Below are positions 23,021 to 30,781 of a DNA stretch of 38,642 nucleotides, in pieces (position 1 is the first letter of the stretch; each line of letters starts with the position of its first letter). Source of the stretch: an uncultured Oscillospiraceae bacterium (GTDB lineage: Bacteria; Bacillota; Clostridia; Oscillospirales; Oscillospiraceae); assembly GCA_910589085.1 (NCBI GenBank), contig CAJUSG010000020.1, forward strand, positions 1 through 38,642, in the 5' to 3' direction. The position numbers were made by a program, and so were the translations under genes. The notes under the pieces were generated by a model that worked only from the letters and a program-made list of their open reading frames with translations, did no database searches and had not been told where the DNA came from.

Positions 23021-23722
23021 TCAGGGCCGGTACACGTCGTCGATGATCTCGTAGCCCTTCTCGGCCAGGGCCTTCTCCACCCAGGCCCGGTTGGCGGCGC
23101 CGTTTTTGGCGGCCTCCAGCTTCTTCTCGTCGGCGGCCTGAAACTTTTTGGCCTCCTCCAGGATGACGGCGGCATCCTGCCGGGGGATGACGATGATGCC
23201 GTCCGGGTCGGCCAGGATGATATCCCCGGGGTTGACGCTGATGCCGCCGCAGGAGATGGGGACGTTGATCTCGCCGGGGCCCTCCTTGTAGGGGCCGCCG
23301 GGGGTGGTGCCGGTGCAGTAGACGGGGAAGTCCCACTGGCCGATCTCGTCAATGTCCCGGATGGGGCCGTCCAGAACGATGCCGGCGATTTTCTTGGTGT
23401 ACCGCAGGTAGGCCATCATCACCTCGCCCATGAGGGCCCGGGTGGCGTCCTCCTCGTTGGAGACCACCAGCACGTCCCCCTCCTGGCACAGGTTCAGGGC
23501 GGCGTGGAGGGTCAGGTTGTCCCCGGCCCGGCCCTTCACGGTGTACGCCGGGCCCACCATCATCTGGTCCCTGGGCCGGCTCACCAGACGGATGCGGGGG
23601 TTCATGGCACAGCTGCGGTTCATCACGTCGGCGGTGTTGGAGGCGGGGATGGTCTTGAACTGGGCCATGATCCGGGGGTCGGGCATCTCGCGCCTCAGAT
23701 AAATTCTCTTTCCTACGGACAT
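23021..23722 (-). CDS. RraA-family protein / HMG aldolase-like
   Basis: A 233-residue member of the RraA/HMG-CHA aldolase family. Enzymes of this family cleave 4-hydroxy-4-methyl-2-oxoglutarate or 4-carboxy-4-hydroxy-2-oxoadipate to pyruvate with a divalent metal. The active-site stretch is present: L-D-G-P-I-R122-D123-I-D-E, with Arg binding pyruvate and Asp holding the metal, plus the G-E-V segment near residue 99 and a late D-P-D-G-I-I-V-I-P. A very long upstream frame exists, but the ATG at 23722 after AAGGAGGAG is clearly the start. It is co-transcribed with dehydrogenase 1 and divergent from a LysR gene. RraA proteins that regulate RNase E share this fold, but the catabolic neighbours argue for an aldolase. 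Confidence 0.87.
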   Translation of the reverse strand: MSVGKRIYLRREMPDPRIMAQFKTIPASNTADVMNRSCAMNPRIRLVSRPRDQMMVGPAYTVKGRAGDNLTLHAALNLCQEGDVLVVSNEEDATRALMGEVMMAYLRYTKKIAGIVLDGPIRDIDEIGQWDFPVYCTGTTPGGPYKEGPGEINVPISCGGISVNPGDIILADPDGIIVIPRQDAAVILEEAKKFQAADEKKLEAAKNGAANRAWVEKALAEKGYEIIDDVYRP

Positions 23723-23764
23723 CGGTAACTCCTCCTTATGTTTGTCGGTTTTCGCCGAAAGCTC

Positions 23765-23797
23765 TTGCGCGCTTAGTTTCTTTATAGTAATATAAAG
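23765..23797 (+). promoter_or_regulatory. LysR promoter with overlapping palindrome
   Basis: For the LysR gene: TTGCGC (23765-23770), 17 bp, TAATAT (23788-23793). Over the -10 lies the perfect dyad CTTTATA-GTAA-TATAAAG (23780-23797), an AT-rich symmetric site of the LysR type. The minus-strand RraA promoter must lie in the same stretch (a TATAAA on that strand sits inside the dyad). One site could therefore control both directions. Confidence 0.55.
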
Positions 23798-23861
23798 CGT
23801 GCTACAAGTAAAACAGAGAATTTTATGGTTTTTAACAAAATAATTTTGTGGAGGGATTGCT

Positions 23862-24821
23862 ATGGACCTCACCAGCCTGTACTACTTCTCTGAGCTGGCC
23901 AAGGACCTGCACATGACCCGCACAGCCAGCCGCCTGTTTATCTCCCAGCAGACCCTGAGCAACCACATCCAGCGCCTGGAGGACTACTACGGCACCAGGC
24001 TGCTCCACCGCAAGCCCGCCCTCTCCCTGACCACCGCCGGGGAGTTTGTGCTGGGCTTTGCCAACACGGTGAACAAGGAGCAGGTGAACCTGAAGGATAT
24101 CCTGTTTGACATCGCCCAGCAGGAGCGGGGGGTGCTCCGCTTCGGGGCCAGCGCCCTGCGGCTGAACCTGTGCCTGCCCGCCATCCTGCCCCGGTTCTCC
24201 GCCCGCTACCCCAATGTGGAGCTGCGCATCACCGATACGGTCACCGCCCGGCTGGAGCCCCTGGTGCTGGACGGCTCTCTGGATTTCGCCGTCACCCTCA
24301 ACGGAGAGGAGCACCCCAGGCTGGTCACCCAGCTGCTGATGGATGACCAGGTCTACCTCTGCGTGGCCGACTCCCTGCTGCGCAGCTGCTATGGGGACGA
24401 GACCGGAAATCTCAAAGAGCGGGCGGCCGGCGGGGCGGACGTGAAGGATTTTGCCAGGCTGCCCTTCTGTATCTTCAACAACCGCATGGGCCGGCAGATC
24501 AATCAATGCTTTGAGACGGCCAACATTGTCCCCCGCGCTTACATCACCAGCACCTACACCCAGGTGGGGACCACGGTCTGCTTCCAGCGGCTGGCCGCCT
24601 GCTTTATCTCCCAAACGAGCCTGGTCAGCCAGCGGGATGAAATCCCAGAGGACCTCAACATCTTTCCGCTGCACTACAAAGGACAGCCCCTGACCCAGAG
24701 GCTGTCCCTGATTCGGATGAAGGATCGCTATCTGTCCCACTACTCCAAATTTTTCCTGGAGCTGCTGTCTCAGTATTTCAACGGCGTGGAGCAGGTCCAC
24801 ATGGGACGCCGGGCTCCGTAA
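23862..24821 (+). CDS. LysR-family transcriptional regulator 1
   Basis: A 319-residue LysR regulator. The N-terminal helix-turn-helix is typical (M-T-R-T-A-S-R-L-F-I-S-Q-Q-T-L-S-N-H-I-Q-R-L-E), followed by the effector domain with L-R-F-G-A-S near residue 91. It is divergent from the RraA/dehydrogenase pair and probably controls it. The ATG at 23862 has a GGAGGG site. The gene ends only 10 bp from the stop of tctA of the second TTT operon, tail to tail, with no terminator hairpin visible between them. Confidence 0.92.
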   Translation: MDLTSLYYFSELAKDLHMTRTASRLFISQQTLSNHIQRLEDYYGTRLLHRKPALSLTTAGEFVLGFANTVNKEQVNLKDILFDIAQQERGVLRFGASALRLNLCLPAILPRFSARYPNVELRITDTVTARLEPLVLDGSLDFAVTLNGEEHPRLVTQLLMDDQVYLCVADSLLRSCYGDETGNLKERAAGGADVKDFARLPFCIFNNRMGRQINQCFETANIVPRAYITSTYTQVGTTVCFQRLAACFISQTSLVSQRDEIPEDLNIFPLHYKGQPLTQRLSLIRMKDRYLSHYSKFFLELLSQYFNGVEQVHMGRRAP

Positions 24822-24831
24822 GCCCTTCGCG

Positions 24832-26340
24832 TTACGCCCTCCGATTCCTGACAGCCTTCACAGCGCTCTGGATGGTAGGCACGATCACGGTGGCCACAAT
24901 CAAAAGGATCAGCACCAGGCTGGCCGGACGCTGTAGGTAGTACAGCAGGACCGGGGTGTCCTTGGCCATGAGAATGGCGTTCTTGAAGCCCTGCTCGCCG
25001 GTGGACTCCAGCAGCAGTCCCAAAATAATGGGGGCGGTGGGCAGGCCGGCCTTCTTGAACAGGTAGCCGATCAGACCGAAGGCCAGCATCATGTATACGT
25101 CGGAGATCCGGTTGTTGATGGAGTAGGACCCGATGGTGGACAGCACCACGATGACCGGCACCAGGATCGCGTCGGAGACCTTGGTAATTTTAATCACCTG
25201 GCGGCAGATGAGCATACCGATCAGGCCCATCAGGATATTCGCCGCGATAAAGCCGATGATGATCGTATAGGTGGTGGTCACGTTTTTGCCAAACATGGAC
25301 TGGCCCGGGGTCAGGCCATGCATAATCAGCGCGCCCAGCAGAACGGCCGCCACGGTGGAGCCGGGGATGCCCAGGGTAATCAGCGGGATGATGGAGCCGC
25401 CGGTGACGGCGTTGTTGGCCGTCTCGGAGGCGCAGATGGCCTCAATGGAGCCATTGCCGAACTCTTCGGGGTGCTTGGAGGCCTTCTTGGCCTGGCCGTA
25501 AGCAAACCACGCGCCGATATCGCCGCCCGCGCCGGGCAGAATGCCCACCACAATGCCGATGATGGCGGAGCGGATAAAGTTGGGCAGGTGGAATATCATC
25601 TCCTTGGCGGAGGGCAGGAATTTGCCGTGCAGGGCGGACTCATCCACCGTGCGGTGCTCCCCCCGCTTAAAGGCCGCGTGCTGCTCACACAGCACCATGG
25701 CCTGCGAGATAGAGAACAGGCCAATCAGCGCCGGAACGGTGGATATTCCGGAGTACAGGCCCATGTTGCCGAAGGTAAACCGCAGCTGCCCGGTGATGGT
25801 ATCTGTACCGATGGTACCCAGAATCAGTCCGAACACACCCATCAGGTAGCCCTTGACGGCGGAACCGCCTCCCAGGCCGCCGATGATAGACAGGCCCAAA
25901 ATCACGATCAAAAAATACTCCGGAGCGCTGAACAGCAGGGTGACCTTTCCCAGCAGAGGGGCCAGGGTCAGCAGGGCCACGCCGGACAGCGCGCCGCCGA
26001 TCATGGAGGCCACGGTAGACATGCCCATGGCCTCCAGGCCCCGGCCCTTTTGGGTCAGGGCGTAGCCGTCCGCGGCGGTGGCCGCGGAGGAGGGCGTGCC
26101 GGGGGTATGGATCAGGATAGCCGTCAGAGAGCCGCCGTAGAAGGCGGAGGTGTAGACCGCCATCATCATGATGAACGCCGCATAGGGCGACATGGTATAG
26201 GTGATGGGGATCAGCAGGGAGATCGCCATGGTGGCGTTCAGGCCGGGCAGCGCGCCGATCACCATGCCGCCCACAACCCCTACCACCAGCGCAATCAGGG
26301 ATTCAAGGGAAAAGAAATTAGAAAATACTGTTGGCCACAT
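24832..26340 (-). CDS. tctA: Tripartite tricarboxylate transporter, large permease TctA (second system)
   Basis: A 502-residue TctA, with the signatures A-L-P-G-L-N-A-T-M-A near residue 30, G-G-S-L-T-A-I-L-I-H-T-P-G-T-P near 70, and V-G-I-L-P-G-A-G-G-D-I-G-A-W-F near 265. It is only distantly like the TctA at 939-2441 (for example G-A-G-G-D against G-T-G-A-S at the same place), so the two transporters are not a recent duplication. The ATG at 26340 follows GGGAGGTG. It is the last gene of the aldolase-dehydrogenase-HD-tctCBA operon. Confidence 0.95.
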   Translation of the reverse strand: MWPTVFSNFFSLESLIALVVGVVGGMVIGALPGLNATMAISLLIPITYTMSPYAAFIMMMAVYTSAFYGGSLTAILIHTPGTPSSAATAADGYALTQKGRGLEAMGMSTVASMIGGALSGVALLTLAPLLGKVTLLFSAPEYFLIVILGLSIIGGLGGGSAVKGYLMGVFGLILGTIGTDTITGQLRFTFGNMGLYSGISTVPALIGLFSISQAMVLCEQHAAFKRGEHRTVDESALHGKFLPSAKEMIFHLPNFIRSAIIGIVVGILPGAGGDIGAWFAYGQAKKASKHPEEFGNGSIEAICASETANNAVTGGSIIPLITLGIPGSTVAAVLLGALIMHGLTPGQSMFGKNVTTTYTIIIGFIAANILMGLIGMLICRQVIKITKVSDAILVPVIVVLSTIGSYSINNRISDVYMMLAFGLIGYLFKKAGLPTAPIILGLLLESTGEQGFKNAILMAKDTPVLLYYLQRPASLVLILLIVATVIVPTIQSAVKAVRNRRA

Positions 26341-26358
26341 TTGTTCTGCACCTCCCGC

Positions 26359-26805
26359 TTACGGCATTTTCGTCTTCAAAATAAAGGTGAACAGCACATA
26401 GAGAAAGCCCACCAGCCCGCAGGGCACCAGAATCAGCGCCAGCTTATTGCGCGCGTAGTTGAACCACATCAGCCCGGCGGTAAACAGCAGGGAGGGGATG
26501 ATAAAGCCCACCAGATCCACCGCCACCACATAGACGACGATGAACACAAACACCAAAAGGGGAAATTTGATCTCTTCCCACCTCATATTTTTGAAGCGGG
26601 CCTCACCTCTCGCCGCCGCCCGGGAGTCCCGGATGCCGTTGACCAGCATGGCCGCCGCCAGCGCGGCGAAAATCAGGAGAATCAGGATGGGGAACTGCCT
26701 GGCCTCGGCGCTCTGCACCGTGACCGCGTGGAAAATCAGGAACCCGCTCAGCGCCAGAAGGAAGATGGAGATGACAATATCCTGGCTCCAGCTTTTTTTC
26801 TTCAT
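26359..26805 (-). CDS. tctB: Tripartite tricarboxylate transporter, small permease TctB (second system)
   Basis: A 148-residue membrane protein with four hydrophobic segments (about 9-27, 38-58, 81-106, 120-144) and the TctB pattern R-Q-F-P-I near residue 36. It sits 18 bp before tctA. The ribosome site for the ATG at 26805 is weak (AAGGCAGG). Confidence 0.9.
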   Translation of the reverse strand: MKKKSWSQDIVISIFLLALSGFLIFHAVTVQSAEARQFPILILLIFAALAAAMLVNGIRDSRAAARGEARFKNMRWEEIKFPLLVFVFIVVYVVAVDLVGFIIPSLLFTAGLMWFNYARNKLALILVPCGLVGFLYVLFTFILKTKMP

Positions 26806-26831
26806 AGGAGAGACCTGCCTTTCTTCATCAA

Positions 26832-26871
26832 CAGCGCCGCCGCACGACCGTCGCGGGGTACGGCGGCGCTG
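26832..26871 (-). repeat. Hairpin between tctC and tctB
   Basis: An 11-bp stem CAGCGCCGCCG (26832-26842) with complement at 26861-26871 around an 18-nt loop. It is not followed by a T-run, so it is probably not a full terminator. In this position it could protect the 3' end of the binding-protein message, giving more TctC than TctAB. Confidence 0.5.
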
Positions 26872-26882
26872 ACATGGTCAGT

Positions 26883-27899
26883 TTATTCCCAGCCCAGCGC
26901 AGGCTTCAGATCAATTACGTCAGACTCCTGTCCCTTCAGGAAGCTGAGGTACTCATCGCCGTCCATATAGTTGACCATCAGACCCAGGGCTTCCAGCTCG
27001 GCGACATGATCCGCGTCGTTGATCGCCTCGTTAAAGGCGGAGAGAATGGCCTCCTTTGTGGCGGCGTCCACCCCGGCGGGGAGGAAATAGCCGCGGGAGG
27101 GGGCGGAGTAGACGGCGCCGAAGCCGGCCTCCTCCAGGGTGGGCACGTCGGGCAGCACATCAATCCGCTCGTTATTGAACACGCACAGCACGTCCAGCTC
27201 GCCGTCGGCCAGAACGGAGGCGATGTCGCCGTAGGTGGCGGAGACCGCGTCCACGGTTCCGCCCAGCAGGGCGGCGTAGTTGTCAGACCAGCCGTTCTGG
27301 TGGACGGAGGTGAGGGTGGCGTCGGGGTTGGCAATGCCGGCCTCAAGGACGGCGATGTGCTTATTGCCGTTGGCCCCCACATCGGCCACCGTCACGCCGC
27401 CGGAGCTCTTGGCCGCGTCCATAAAGGCGTTGATATCCGCATATGCCCCCTTGGCGCAGACCAGTACGCCGTAGTCGATCACCTCGTTGCAGATGAAGTC
27501 AAAGTCGTCCATGGTCTCCTTGTGGCCCTGGGAGGGGTCCAGATAGTCGTAGAACAGGGCGGGGGTGTTGACCATGGCGATGGTCTGTCCGTCCTTGTCG
27601 GCGTGGAGCAGCTGGTCCCAGGCCATCCAGCCGTTGGCGCCGGTGACGTTCTGGATCACAAAGGTGCCCCCGGTCTTCTTCTCCAGGTAGGTGGCCAGGG
27701 AGCGGACCTCCAGGTCGGAGGAGCCGCCGGCCCCGAAGCCGCACAGCAGGGTGACGGTCCCGTTGGGCCAGCCGCCGGAGGAGGTGTTGTTTCCTGCGGG
27801 CGTGGAGCCGCCGCCGTTGGTCTTTCCGCCGTCTCCGCAGCTGGTCAGCAGGCTGAAGCACATGGCGGCCGCAAGGATCAGAGCACTCAGTTTTTTCAT
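26883..27899 (-). CDS. tctC: Tripartite tricarboxylate transporter, substrate-binding lipoprotein TctC (second system)
   Basis: A 338-residue binding protein with a lipobox LLTSC (lipidated Cys20), a Gly/Ser/Asn-rich linker (about 21-45), and the Bug/TctC ligand loop C-G-F-G-A-G-G-S-S-D near residue 55. Later family markers include L-P-D-V-P-T-L-E-E-A-G-F near 250. It has the classic TctC sequence, in contrast to the less typical TctC at 3057-4022. The ATG at 27899 follows AGAAGGAG. The ligand is unknown; its operon partners, an aldolase and a hydroxyacid dehydrogenase, suggest a hydroxy- or oxo-carboxylate. Confidence 0.94.
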   Translation of the reverse strand: MKKLSALILAAAMCFSLLTSCGDGGKTNGGGSTPAGNNTSSGGWPNGTVTLLCGFGAGGSSDLEVRSLATYLEKKTGGTFVIQNVTGANGWMAWDQLLHADKDGQTIAMVNTPALFYDYLDPSQGHKETMDDFDFICNEVIDYGVLVCAKGAYADINAFMDAAKSSGGVTVADVGANGNKHIAVLEAGIANPDATLTSVHQNGWSDNYAALLGGTVDAVSATYGDIASVLADGELDVLCVFNNERIDVLPDVPTLEEAGFGAVYSAPSRGYFLPAGVDAATKEAILSAFNEAINDADHVAELEALGLMVNYMDGDEYLSFLKGQESDVIDLKPALGWE

Positions 27900-27953
27900 G
27901 ATAATTTCTCCTTCTCAATTTGTATTGTCTTGATATGAAAATGAATTTGCTAA

Positions 27954-28511
27954 TCAGTACTTTTCAAGCCCCTTGACAGAGCAATTAAAGACAAATATGT
28001 CCACCGTGCGCACAAAATCGGATTCCAGCGTCTGGTAGGACCGCTCCCCCTCAAAGGAGTGGGTGGCGATCAGGTGGACGACGCTGTCCGGCAGTCCGGC
28101 CCTGGCGGCGATCAGCGCGCCGGAGAGCGGGTGGCGCATCAGCTGGTAGTTTTCGCTGTGGACCGCGCCTCCCCCCTCGCCCGGGACAAACTCGGTCAGC
28201 TTACCGATATCGTGGAGCAGGGCCCCCGCCACCACTATGTCCCGGTCAAAGGGGACGCCGTGGCGAAGATAGTACTTTTTCATCTGGTCAAACTCCAGGA
28301 TGCACATCCGGGTCACGTCGGTCACGTGCTCGATCCAGCCCACATCGCACCCCTTCCAGCTCAGGGTCACCGGCACATCGGCCAGGTTGGCCTCGTTCCA
28401 GCCGCCCTGCTCCATGGCCATAGCCATGGCCCGCTCCGACCGCTCCCGCAGCTCCTGATCCCCAATCTCCAAAAAGGCGGGAAACAGCCGCTCTAAATAG
28501 TTGTTGTCCAC
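27954..28511 (-). CDS. HD-domain metal-dependent hydrolase
   Basis: A 185-residue HD-superfamily protein with H62, the H100-D101 pair (L-L-H-D-I-G-K), H127 (R-H-P-L-S-G) and H151 (A-T-H-S), the metal-binding set of small phosphohydrolases. Its substrate is unknown. HD proteins of this size often act on nucleotides or small phosphate esters; its place in a carboxylate operon is unusual. ATG codons at 28535 and 28529 exist, but the GTG at 28511 lies 8 bp after GAAGGAG and fits the promoter at 28550-28578, so it is the preferred start. The gene lies between the dehydrogenase and tctC of the second TTT system. Confidence 0.82.
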   Translation of the reverse strand: MDNNYLERLFPAFLEIGDQELRERSERAMAMAMEQGGWNEANLADVPVTLSWKGCDVGWIEHVTDVTRMCILEFDQMKKYYLRHGVPFDRDIVVAGALLHDIGKLTEFVPGEGGGAVHSENYQLMRHPLSGALIAARAGLPDSVVHLIATHSFEGERSYQTLESDFVRTVDIFVFNCSVKGLEKY

Positions 28512-28549
28512 CGATATCGCTCCTTCCATGTCCAATCTGTCCGTCCCCC

Positions 28550-28578
28550 ATTGTAATATAGCCCCGTGTCAAAGGCAA
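28550..28578 (-). promoter_or_regulatory. Predicted internal promoter before the HD gene
   Basis: On the minus strand TTGCCT (28578-28573), 17 bp, TACAAT (28555-28550). Upstream, at 28600-28616, is an AT-rich dyad (CACAAA...TTTGTG). It would start transcription near 28543, with a leader of about 32 nt to the GTG. It could drive the HD gene and tctCBA apart from the aldolase genes. Confidence 0.5.
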
Positions 28579-28626
28579 ACAGGGTTTTCTTGGTTTTTCC
28601 ACAAATATTTTTTGTGAAGCTGGCTC

Positions 28627-29598
28627 CTACACGGCCGCCAGAAACTCCCGGTTCACCACATGCGCCGGCTCCCTGCCCGCCGCAAAGTCCTGGATATCCT
28701 GAACCAGCATGGGCATAATCACATCTCCGATGTCCGCCGTCCCCCCTCCGATGTGGGGGGTCACGATGATGTTGGGCTCCGTGAGCAGCGGATCGCCGGC
28801 GGGAAGGGGCTCCCGCTCTACGCCGTCCAGGCCTGCCCCCGCCAGTCTGCCCGCATGTACCGCCCGGACCAGAGCGTCGTCGTCCACCAGACCGCCCCGG
28901 GCGGTGTTGATGATGATCGCCCCGTCCTTCATCCGCTTCAGCTCCTCCTCGCCCAGCATGTGGCGGGTGGAGTCCAGCAGGGGCACATGGAGGCTGATGA
29001 TGTCGGAGGTCTCGATCAATCTCTCCAGGGGCGCATAGGTCATGCGGCACCCCTCCTCCACCCCGGCGGGGAGGCGGTAAGCGTCATAATACTGCACCTG
29101 GGCGCCGAAGGCCTGCACCTTAGCGGCCACCTGACGGCCGATATTGCCGCCGCCCACGATGCCCACCAGCTTGTTGTTCAGGCAGAAGGAGCTGTTCAGG
29201 TAGGTGTTTTTGCTCCACTCCCCCTGGGTCAGGCTCCTGGTGTGACACAGGAGCTTGCGCCCCACCGCCAGCATCAGCATCACGGCCAGCTCAGACACCG
29301 CGCAGGCGTTCGCGCCAGGCGTGTTGGTCACCAGAATCCCCCGCTCCCCGGCGGCCTGAATATCCACCGAGTCGAAGCCCGCCCCCCAGCGCAGGATCAT
29401 TTTCAGCCCGGGGTTGCGCACAATCACCTCTTTGGGGGCCTTGAAGATCCGCAGAATCATGACCTCCGCGTCGGTCATGGCCTCGTAGGCCTCCGGAGTG
29501 TCTACCGCCTTCAGTACAAACTGCTCCTCGGGCAGCATGGTCCGGAGCTTTTCAAAGGTCCCGGCGGGATACTGGCCGGCCAAAACAACATTTACCAT
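28627..29598 (-). CDS. D-2-hydroxyacid dehydrogenase (PGDH-like) 2
   Basis: A 323-residue NAD-dependent D-2-hydroxyacid dehydrogenase with GGGNIG (149-154), Arg234 (N-T-A-R-G), Glu263 (E-R-E-P) and His282 (T-P-H-I-G-G). It shares the overall pattern with the enzyme at 22031-22990 but differs along most of its length, so the two probably have different substrates. The ATG at 29598 follows GAGGAGG, 13 bp after the aldolase gene. The combination with an aldolase suggests it makes a 4-hydroxy-2-oxo acid from a dihydroxy acid, which the aldolase then splits. That is inference. Confidence 0.9.
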   Translation of the reverse strand: MVNVVLAGQYPAGTFEKLRTMLPEEQFVLKAVDTPEAYEAMTDAEVMILRIFKAPKEVIVRNPGLKMILRWGAGFDSVDIQAAGERGILVTNTPGANACAVSELAVMLMLAVGRKLLCHTRSLTQGEWSKNTYLNSSFCLNNKLVGIVGGGNIGRQVAAKVQAFGAQVQYYDAYRLPAGVEEGCRMTYAPLERLIETSDIISLHVPLLDSTRHMLGEEELKRMKDGAIIINTARGGLVDDDALVRAVHAGRLAGAGLDGVEREPLPAGDPLLTEPNIIVTPHIGGGTADIGDVIMPMLVQDIQDFAAGREPAHVVNREFLAAV

Positions 29599-29611
29599 TC
29601 GATTTTCCTCC

Positions 29612-30610
29612 TCACTGCAGGGCGGCGGCGGTCTTGGCGATCAGCTCGTCCGACGGGGCCTTCCGGTCAAGAGCGGACACCTCAACAATCAGCCGGTAGA
29701 GGTTTACCTGATGCTCCTGGGCGGCGGTCTTGAACTTTTTCAGGAAGCTGGAGTGGCAGCCGGACAGGCCCAGCACCAGGTCCAGGGGAGGCACGGGGTT
29801 GTGGTAGCTGTGGGCGTCCATAGCGGGCTGGAGCCTCTGGTCGATAAAGTCCAGCATCCCATACAGGTCGATGTTCTTCATCTGACCGTACCGCTGCATG
29901 ATGGCCACGCACATCTCGGTGGCCAGGTTGCCCGCGCTGCGGGCCATCCCCATCAGGCCGCAGTCCAGGATGGCGGCCCCGTTTTCATAGGCGGCCACCG
30001 CGTTGGCGGCGGACAGCCCCAGGTTGTTGTGGCAGTGGAAGGCCACAGGGATCGTGACGGCCTGGGTCAGCTTCCTGGTGTACTCCGCCACCTGGCCGGG
30101 AAGCATGGTGCCGGCGGAATCCATAATAGTGATCTCATCCAGCCCGGCATCCGCCAGCCTCTTCGCCTCCTCGGCCAGCTGGCCGGGGGTGAGCAGATAG
30201 GCCTTCATGGCGGAGTAAAAGGCCTTCAGCCCCGCTTTTTTAATGTCGCGGATGGCGGGCAGGGAGATGTCACCGTCTCCGGCGTCCGCCCCCACCCGCA
30301 GAAAGGACAGGCCGCTCTCTCTGGCCAGGGCCACATTCTTCTCCCGATACCGCTTGGCATTGAGGAACATGCCCAGTTGGGACCCCCGGTCCAGATACTT
30401 TTGGGCGATATCCAAATAGGTCTGATCGGTCTCGGCACTGGTAAAACCGGCCACCTCATAGGCGCCGATGCCCCCGGCGTTGCCCAACTCGATGATGGGC
30501 ACATGGCAGGCGGTCAGCCCGTCCAGCACCATGTCGGTGATCTCGGCGGAGAAGCCCTTCCCCACCACGTTCGCGCCGTCGCGCAGGGTGCAGTCCATCA
30601 AAGTAATCAT
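29612..30610 (-). CDS. DmpG-like 4-hydroxy-2-oxo acid aldolase homologue (DRE-TIM)
   Basis: A 332-residue DRE-TIM metalloenzyme. The first strand holds D6-C-T-L-R10-D11-G, the metal site H192-C-H194, and the C-terminal part has L-S-G-C-H-S-S-F-L, which matches the G-V-Y-S-S-F-L segment of 4-hydroxy-2-oxovalerate aldolases (DmpG/BphI). Two catalytic places differ from those enzymes: the base His after T-L-R-D-G-x is replaced by Asn14, and the Tyr of Y-S-S-F by His286. The usual partner, an acylating acetaldehyde dehydrogenase (DmpF), is absent. The enzyme therefore probably cleaves a different 4-hydroxy-2-oxo acid, perhaps one with a carboxylate, without channelling an aldehyde. HMG-CoA lyase or homocitrate synthase relatives are less likely. 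The ATG at 30610 follows AAGGGGAAG. It is first in the operon, divergent from LysR 2. Confidence 0.82.
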   Translation of the reverse strand: MITLMDCTLRDGANVVGKGFSAEITDMVLDGLTACHVPIIELGNAGGIGAYEVAGFTSAETDQTYLDIAQKYLDRGSQLGMFLNAKRYREKNVALARESGLSFLRVGADAGDGDISLPAIRDIKKAGLKAFYSAMKAYLLTPGQLAEEAKRLADAGLDEITIMDSAGTMLPGQVAEYTRKLTQAVTIPVAFHCHNNLGLSAANAVAAYENGAAILDCGLMGMARSAGNLATEMCVAIMQRYGQMKNIDLYGMLDFIDQRLQPAMDAHSYHNPVPPLDLVLGLSGCHSSFLKKFKTAAQEHQVNLYRLIVEVSALDRKAPSDELIAKTAAALQ

Positions 30611-30660
30611 GATTCTTCCCCTTTGTTATAAATGGCTTAATTATTTTTGAGTACATTCAG

Positions 30661-30752
30661 CTTAACAGAAGCGCCACACAATATCAAACAGTTATTTTTT
30701 CGCATTTTTTACAGTCTCAAAGCTGTTAAGGTTCCATTTGTTATGGTATAAT
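30661..30752. promoter_or_regulatory. Divergent LysR control region with paired half-sites
   Basis: CTTAACAG (30661-30668) is repeated as its exact reverse complement CTGTTAAG (30723-30730), 54 bp apart. The LysR promoter has TATAAT at 30747-30752 with TGG before it (extended -10) and only TGTTAA at the -35 place, which overlaps the right half-site. For the aldolase operon on the minus strand, TTGATA is followed after 17 bp by TAAGCT, which overlaps the left half-site. Binding at both sites could thus act on both promoters. Confidence 0.5.
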
Positions 30753-30781
30753 TGGGTGAATTCTATAGAGGAGGCGGGCAA

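Noticed and set aside
23021..23722. The RraA-family protein as a regulator of RNase E.
   Set aside because: It carries the aldolase-type R-D active-site pair and is co-transcribed with a dehydrogenase under a divergent LysR gene, which fits catabolism.
939..27899. The two TctCBA sets as a recent duplication.
   Set aside because: TctA, TctB and TctC differ clearly between the sets, including at signature positions, and their operon partners are different. They look like independent systems.
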